Shown here: positions 59,518 through 64,000 of the stretch, in pieces
Layout: the number at the start of each line of letters is the position of its first letter
How positions within the stretch are numbered: the first letter of the stretch is position 1
Source: Orlajensenia stereocauli
Lineage (GTDB): Bacteria > Actinomycetota > Actinomycetes > Actinomycetales > Microbacteriaceae
NCBI RefSeq assembly: GCF_039548895.1
Contig: NZ_JBCLVG010000001.1
DNA: 64,000 nt
Direction: 5' to 3' (one strand)
The notes under the pieces: generated by a model
The model's input: the letters and a program-made list of their open reading frames with translations, nothing else
Database searches by the model: none
What the model was told of the DNA's origin: nothing
Position numbers and translations under genes: made by a program

Positions 59518-60828
59518 ATGTCGACCAGCATCACCAGCACGACCACCGCAGATCCGCTCAGCCCAGCCGAGGTCGCCGCCCTGCGGAGCGACTTCCCCGC
59601 GCTCGCGCAACAGGTGAACGGGCATCCGCTGGTCTACCTAGACTCCGGCGCGACGTCGCAGAAACCCCGGGCCGTGCTCGAGGCCGAGCGGGACTACTAC
59701 GAGAACCGCAACTCGGCAGTGCACCGAGGCGCCCACACCCTCGCGGCCCTCGCCACCGAGGACTTCGAGGAGGCGCGCGAGATCGTGGCGGCATTCGTGG
59801 GGGCATCCGCCGAGGAGATCGTCTGGACCTCGAACGCGACAGAGGGCATCAACCTCATCGCCTACGCCATCTCGAACGCGAGCCTCGGGCGCGGGGGAGA
59901 AGCGGCCGAGCGATTCAGGATCGGCGCCGGCGACGAGATCCTGATGACGGAACTCGAGCACCACGCCAACCTCATCCCGTGGCAGGAACTGGCGGCCCGC
60001 ACCGGTGCGACACTGCGCTACATCCCGGCCGACGATGACGGATCGCTGCGCCTCGACGAGCTCGACGACCTCATCGGCGAGCGCACCAGGGTCGTGGCGT
60101 TCACCCATGTGTCGAACGTGCTGGGCACCGTGAGCCCGGTCGAACTGCTCGTCGCGCGCGCCCACGCCGTCGGCGCTCTCGTGGTGCTCGACGCCTGCCA
60201 GTCGGCACCGCACCTGACGCTCGACGTGCGCGCACTCGACGTCGACTTCGCCGTGTTCTCGGGGCACAAGATGCTCGCACCGACGGGGATCGGCGTACTC
60301 TACGGCCGACGCGACCTGCTCGACGCCCTGCCGCCGTTCCTCACGGGTGGCTCGATGATCACGACGGTCACGATGGAGAAGGCCGAGTACCTGGCGGCCC
60401 CGCTGCGTTTCGAGGCCGGCACCCAGCGCGTCTCGCAGACCATCGCACTCGCCGCGGCCGTGCGCTACCTCGACGCGATCGGCATGGACCGCATCGCCGC
60501 GCACGAGACGCTGCTCGGGCGGCGGCTCACCGACGGCCTGGCCGCCATCGACGGCGTGCGCATCCTCGGGCCTGTTGCCGGTGTCGAGCGCGTCGGCCTG
60601 GCCAGCATCGACGTTCCCGGCATCCACTCCCACGACCTCGGCCAGTTCCTCGACAGCCGCGGCATCGCCGTGCGTGTCGGCCACCACTGCGCCCAGCCGC
60701 TGCACAGACGCCTCGGCGTCACCTCGTCGACGCGGGCGAGCACCTACCTCTACTCCACCCCCGCCGACGTCGACGTATTCATCGCGGGAGTCGCCGACGG
60801 CATCGCGTTCTTCGGAGGCTCACGATGA
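59518..60828 (+). CDS. sufS: Cysteine desulfurase SufS
   Basis: 436-aa PLP enzyme taking sulfur from cysteine for Fe-S cluster assembly. Motifs: YLDSGATSQKP, TSNATEGINLIAYA, TELEHHANLIPWQ, PLP Lys251 in FSGHKMLAPTG and the catalytic Cys in RVGHHCAQPLH. ATG 59518 has an AGGAAG site; a TAAGCT box near 59476 is the likely -10. Its ATGA overlap with sufU shows coupling. SufB/C/D are not in the window. Confidence 0.95.
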   Translation: MSTSITSTTTADPLSPAEVAALRSDFPALAQQVNGHPLVYLDSGATSQKPRAVLEAERDYYENRNSAVHRGAHTLAALATEDFEEAREIVAAFVGASAEEIVWTSNATEGINLIAYAISNASLGRGGEAAERFRIGAGDEILMTELEHHANLIPWQELAARTGATLRYIPADDDGSLRLDELDDLIGERTRVVAFTHVSNVLGTVSPVELLVARAHAVGALVVLDACQSAPHLTLDVRALDVDFAVFSGHKMLAPTGIGVLYGRRDLLDALPPFLTGGSMITTVTMEKAEYLAAPLRFEAGTQRVSQTIALAAAVRYLDAIGMDRIAAHETLLGRRLTDGLAAIDGVRILGPVAGVERVGLASIDVPGIHSHDLGQFLDSRGIAVRVGHHCAQPLHRRLGVTSSTRASTYLYSTPADVDVFIAGVADGIAFFGGSR

Positions 60829-61262
60829 GCGACCTCGCCGGGCTCTACCAGGAACTCATCCTCGACCATGCCAAGCGGCCCCACGGCTACGGCCTGGTGG
60901 AGCATCCGTCTGCCGAATCGCACCAGCTCAACCCCACCTGCGGCGACGAGATCACGCTGCAGCTGAACGTGGCAGACGATGGCACGCTCACCTCGGTGAC
61001 CTGGGAGGGTCACGGATGCGCCATCTCGCAGTCGTCGGCATCGCTGCTCGCCCAGCTCTTCGACGGACTGCCCGTGTCCGAGCTGCAGCCGCGCATCGAC
61101 TCGTTCCGCACCATGATGCGCTCACGCGGAACCATCGAGCCCGACGAGGATCTGCTCGGCGACGCCGCCGTTCTGAGCGGCGCCTCCAAGTTCGTCGCGC
61201 GCGTGAAGTGCGCCATGCTCGGCTGGGTCGCAGCCGAGGATGCGCTGGCCAAGCTGAAGTGA
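60825..61262 (+). CDS. sufU: Sulfur-transfer protein SufU
   Basis: 145-aa SufU. Zinc/sulfur ligands Cys39-x-Asp41 (PTCGDE), Cys65 (GHGCAISQSS) and Cys129 (RVKCAMLGW) are intact, and the SufU-specific insertion (QPRIDSFRTMMRSRG region) distinguishes it from IscU. It accepts persulfide sulfur from SufS. ATG 60825 overlaps the sufS stop. Confidence 0.94.
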   Translation: MSDLAGLYQELILDHAKRPHGYGLVEHPSAESHQLNPTCGDEITLQLNVADDGTLTSVTWEGHGCAISQSSASLLAQLFDGLPVSELQPRIDSFRTMMRSRGTIEPDEDLLGDAAVLSGASKFVARVKCAMLGWVAAEDALAKLK

Positions 61263-61276
61263 GGCTGCGCGGCCGA

Positions 61277-61301
61277 GCGCGCTGAGCGCCTCAGCCCGCG
61301 C
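61277..61301. terminator. Hairpin between convergent sufU and pspA
   Basis: CTGAG/CTCAG inner stem (61282-61286 with 61290-61294, loop CGC), extended by GCGCG/CGCGC (61277-61281 with 61297-61301) across a 2-nt bulge. Lies between two convergent stops, consistent with a shared terminator. Confidence 0.5.
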
Positions 61302-61306
61302 CTGCC

Positions 61307-62089
61307 CTACTGCGGCGCCTGCCCGATGCTGAGCCAGCCGTCTGCCGAATCATCCTTCTTCGACCCGCGGATGCCGTCGGCATCTCCGCCCTTCATGGCC
61401 TTGAGCTGGCGCTCGATGTCGGAGCGCGACGCGAGCTCGGCCAGCTGGCGCTCGATGTCGGCATCCGGTGCCGCCGTCAGGTCTTTCAGTGCGCCGCTCG
61501 AGAGGAGCTCGTCCGTGGCCTGCGCGCGCGCCTGCATCTGGGCGACGCGGTCGCGAGCCCGGTCGAGGCTGACGCCGACGTCGTTCATGTTCGCGCCGAT
61601 GCCGGCCACGGCCTCGTTCGCCCGCACCTGTGCGGCGGAGGCGCTGTACGTGGCCTTCATCGTCTCCTTCTCGATACGGAAGGCGGCGATCTGCTCGGCG
61701 AGGCGACGCTCGCGTTCCTGCAGCTGAGAGGTCTGCTTCTGCAGCGAGCTGTGCTGCTCCTGCAGCTTCGACACCTGACTCTCGAGGGCGGCGCGCCGTT
61801 CGAGGGCGGCGCGGGCCAGATCCTCACGGCCGTGCTCCATCGCCTCGCGGGCCTGGTCGCCGAGTCGCTGGTAACGCGAGCCCATCTCCTCGCCCTGCAG
61901 CTCGATGCGCTTCTTCGCCGTGGCGACCTCCGCCACTGCCTGACGAACCTGGTGCAGCAGCTTCACCTGCTGCTCGTAGCTGTCGTCTAGGGCGTCGCGC
62001 GGGTCCTCCATGCGATCGAGCGCCTTGGAGGTCTTGGTGCGGAAGATGGTGCGCATCCGGGCGGTATTGCTGTTGCTGTCAGTGGTCAT
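61307..62089 (-). CDS. pspA: PspA/IM30-family membrane-stress protein
   Basis: 260-aa, almost wholly coiled coil (residues 20-200): LDDSYEQQVKLLHQVRQAV, LQEQHSSLQKQTSQLQERER, and a short Ala-rich C-terminal helix. PspA proteins polymerise on the inner membrane during envelope stress. The ATG overlaps the stop of an upstream membrane protein gene (62086-62089), its likely partner. Confidence 0.9.
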   Translation of the reverse strand: MTTDSNSNTARMRTIFRTKTSKALDRMEDPRDALDDSYEQQVKLLHQVRQAVAEVATAKKRIELQGEEMGSRYQRLGDQAREAMEHGREDLARAALERRAALESQVSKLQEQHSSLQKQTSQLQERERRLAEQIAAFRIEKETMKATYSASAAQVRANEAVAGIGANMNDVGVSLDRARDRVAQMQARAQATDELLSSGALKDLTAAPDADIERQLAELASRSDIERQLKAMKGGDADGIRGSKKDDSADGWLSIGQAPQ

Positions 62090-62721
62090 GACTGGACTCC
62101 CTTGTTCTGGAGGCGATCGGTGGGTGACGTGCGGAGGGGTGCGGTGTAGGAGGGCCCTGCGAAGCGGCCGTCGACGGCGTTCAGGTTGCGGAGTTCCTCG
62201 ACCCCGGCATGCAGCGCTGCGACCTCGCGGTCGACCTCGGCGCGGAGAGCCACGAGCGAGTCGCCCGTCGGGTCTCCGAGTCCGGCGGCAACGGATGCCC
62301 GCAGACGGCGGATCATCTCGGAGACCTGCTCGACGCGAAGGCCCGCCGCCGGAAGCTCTTCAGCCAAGGCTGCGGCATCGGTCTCGGTCTCCATCAGTCG
62401 CAGCTGCGACTGCAGTGCGACGCCCTCGGCCTCGATGCGGCGGAAGATGCGCGGCAGCTCGCCGCGGCGACCGTTGGTGCGCACGGCGAGGTCGATGGCC
62501 GCGCGCCCGCTGTCGAGTGCGTCGTTGAGCTGCAGCTGCAGAGCGAGCACCTTGCGCTGCGGTCCCCAGCTGAGGCTGGCCCGGCCCTTGAGCACGGCTC
62601 CGTTCAGGGCCCGGCTGCGGCGGATGCGACGGTAGACCGCCCGCACCACCAGAACGATCGTGGTGACGGATGCCGTCACGATGAGCGCGAGCGAGAGGAG
62701 CACCGACATCAGCACGTCCAT
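62086..62721 (-). CDS. Membrane-anchored hypothetical protein upstream of pspA
   Basis: 211 aa. One N-terminal membrane segment (VLLSLALIVTASVTTIVLVV), a basic stop-transfer (YRRIRRSR), then a long helical cytoplasmic region (KVLALQLQLNDALDSGRAAI, LRVEQVSEMIRRLRASVAA). It could recruit PspA to the membrane. ATG 62721 or 62709 are both possible starts. Family not recognised. Confidence 0.75.
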   Translation of the reverse strand: MDVLMSVLLSLALIVTASVTTIVLVVRAVYRRIRRSRALNGAVLKGRASLSWGPQRKVLALQLQLNDALDSGRAAIDLAVRTNGRRGELPRIFRRIEAEGVALQSQLRLMETETDAAALAEELPAAGLRVEQVSEMIRRLRASVAAGLGDPTGDSLVALRAEVDREVAALHAGVEELRNLNAVDGRFAGPSYTAPLRTSPTDRLQNKGVQS

Positions 62722-62943
62722 CAGCGCGTCTGCCCTGCCGTCGTGCAATTCGAGTCAGTCGTGCGCTTCGAGTCCATGGATGCCCCCTCGGTCACCGCCG
62801 CGTGGCTCGGGTGTCCGAGCGCAAACGCGATATAACGCAATCTACGCTCGGAGAGTCCGAAGCCCAAGCACTCTCGCCAGATACTCAGATCCGGGAAAGG
62901 CTCGGACTGAGGGCGCATCACCCCCACGGCATACCGCGCGACC

Positions 62944-62955
62944 TAGGGTTGAAGG
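62944..62955 (+). promoter_or_regulatory. -10 box for leaderless AMP-ligase gene
   Basis: TAGGGT (62944-62949) plus TGAAGG and then GTG 62956: the same TANNNT-N6-start geometry as upstream of four minus-strand genes in this window. Confidence 0.5.
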
Positions 62956-64000
62956 GTGCCCCAGGATTCGAACGATCCGTCCCAGCTGTTCCGCGACAGG
63001 CCGTGGCTGGCCTCCTACGCCGAGGGAGTCCCGGCCGACATCGACGAGCCGACCGAGACGCTGGTCGACATGCTCGATGCCTCCGTCGCGAGGTTCGGAT
63101 CGAAGGTCGCGCTCGAGTTCTTCGGCGCCCAGACGACGTACCGCGAGCTGGGGGAGCAGGTCTCGCGCGCGGCCGAAGGGCTGCGCAGGCTCGGTGTCGG
63201 CCCCGGCCATCGGGTCGCCCTCGTGCTGCCGAACTGCCCGCAGCACGTCGTCGCCTTCTACGCGGCGCTGCGCCTCGGTGCCATCGTCATCGAGCACAAT
63301 CCCCTCTACACGGCCCGCGAACTCAGGCACCAGTTCGAGGATCACGGGGCGAGCGTGGCGATCGTGTGGGACAAGGTCTACGACCTCGTGGCCGACATGC
63401 CGAGCGACGTGAAGCTCGCGCACATCGTGTCCGTCGACATGACGGATGCCCTTCCCTTCGGAAAGCGCCTCGCCCTCACCCTGCCGATCAGGAAGGCTCG
63501 GGAGTCGCGCGCTGCGATGACCAGCACGCCGAAGGCACGCAGGGTGTTCACGTGGGATCGCCTCGTCGGCGGTCACAGGGTGTCCAGGCGCGTCATCCGA
63601 CCGTCCATCGACGACACCGCCCTGCTGCAGTACACCAGCGGCACCACAGGCAACCCGAAGGGCGCGATCCTGTCGCACCGCAACCTGCGGGCGAATGCTG
63701 CCCAGGGACGCGCCTGGGTTCCCGGCCTGACCGAAGGCGAGGAGACGTTCTACGGTGTGCTGCCCCTCTTCCATGCCTACGGCATGACGCTCTGCCTGAC
63801 GTTCGCCATGAGCATCGGCGCGAAGCTGGTGCTGTTCCCCAAGTTCGACCTCGACCTGGTTCTCGGCGCAATGAAGAAGTCCCCGCCGACCTTCCTGCCC
63901 GCAGTGCCGCCGATCTACGACGCGCTGGCCCGGGCGACCAGTCGCAAGGGCGTCGACCTGTCGAGCATCCGTTTCGCCATCTCCGGGGCCATGAGCCTGC
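62956..64000 (+). CDS. AMP-forming acyl-CoA ligase (3' end cut by window)
   Basis: First 348 codons of an ANL-superfamily ligase, probably long-chain fatty acyl-CoA synthetase (adenylation then CoA transfer). Motifs: TYRELGEQVSRAAEGLRRLG, VALVLPNCPQHVVAFYAALR, ALLQYTSGTTGNPKGAILSH (ATP P-loop with Lys), LPLFHAYGMTL and SIRFAISGAM, all expected in the N-domain. GTG 62956 is supported by the -10 box 6 nt upstream. The C-terminal domain lies beyond the window. With the desaturase at 51 kb it points to lipid metabolism. Confidence 0.92.
   Translation, partial: MPQDSNDPSQLFRDRPWLASYAEGVPADIDEPTETLVDMLDASVARFGSKVALEFFGAQTTYRELGEQVSRAAEGLRRLGVGPGHRVALVLPNCPQHVVAFYAALRLGAIVIEHNPLYTARELRHQFEDHGASVAIVWDKVYDLVADMPSDVKLAHIVSVDMTDALPFGKRLALTLPIRKARESRAAMTSTPKARRVFTWDRLVGGHRVSRRVIRPSIDDTALLQYTSGTTGNPKGAILSHRNLRANAAQGRAWVPGLTEGEETFYGVLPLFHAYGMTLCLTFAMSIGAKLVLFPKFDLDLVLGAMKKSPPTFLPAVPPIYDALARATSRKGVDLSSIRFAISGAMSL

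Overview
The window reads as a chromosomal stretch of a high-G+C actinobacterium, most likely Microbacteriaceae (Leifsonia/Microbacterium-like). This is inferred from GC-rich third codon positions, the constant use of the word GGATGC/GCATCC, an F420-type LLM oxidoreductase, two small proteins of a family I know mainly from Microbacteriaceae (DUF7882-like), and frequent TAGNNT boxes set 6-7 nt before start codons (leaderless transcription). I see no rRNA, tRNA, CRISPR array, insertion sequence or prophage. Both window edges cut genes: a lacI-type regulator on the left and an acyl-CoA ligase on the right.

Layout. 1-9.7 kb: a LacI-controlled ABC importer operon with cytoplasmic alpha-L-rhamnosidase (GH78) and beta-glucosidase (GH3). 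It looks made for importing intact rhamnosyl-glucosides and trimming them inside the cell. 9.7-18.3 kb: a MarR/VOC divergent pair with twin operators, a large LuxR-type ATPase regulator (LAL), a methyltransferase, an alpha/beta-hydrolase fused to a GT-B glycosyltransferase, an aldo/keto reductase and a DUF2255 protein. 18.3-21.4 kb: VanZ-like and VanY-like genes divergent from an OmpR-type two-component system. 21.8-23.7 kb: a bacteriophytochrome with a GGDEF output. 23.8-31.1 kb: DNA alkylation repair, GyrI-like, VOC, zinc alcohol dehydrogenase, CtaG-like, DUF2243, an AraC regulator and a haloperoxidase-like hydrolase. 31.2-35.5 kb: an MFS exporter behind a tiny overlapping leader ORF, and a coupled endonuclease/membrane protein/GT2 operon.

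36-40.6 kb is a second-messenger node. An EAL phosphodiesterase is divergent from an RsbQ-like hydrolase whose gene overlaps a PAS-GAF-GGDEF cyclase, followed by a Ser/Thr kinase. With the phytochrome, this makes three c-di-GMP turnover genes within 18 kb. 40.6-49.3 kb is a glycan island of seven glycosyltransferases plus a TupA-like ATP-grasp ligase in three back-to-back coupled operons. 49.4-55.6 kb: a second zinc alcohol dehydrogenase, a three-histidine-box fatty-acid desaturase, and a coupled envelope cluster (coiled-coil membrane protein, holin-3-like, DUF3618, YihY). 55.6-64 kb: dienelactone hydrolase, DUF6328, DUF72, LLM oxidoreductase, HAD phosphatase, sufS-sufU, a PspA pair and the start of an AMP-forming ligase.

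Most genes are ordinary for the group. The items most worth a second look are the RsbQ/diguanylate cyclase coupling, the glycosyltransferase/ATP-grasp island, the hydrolase-glycosyltransferase fusion, the leaderless leader peptide before the exporter, the start-codon hairpin of the VanY-like gene, and a CAACCCCTG promoter-like motif shared by three genes.
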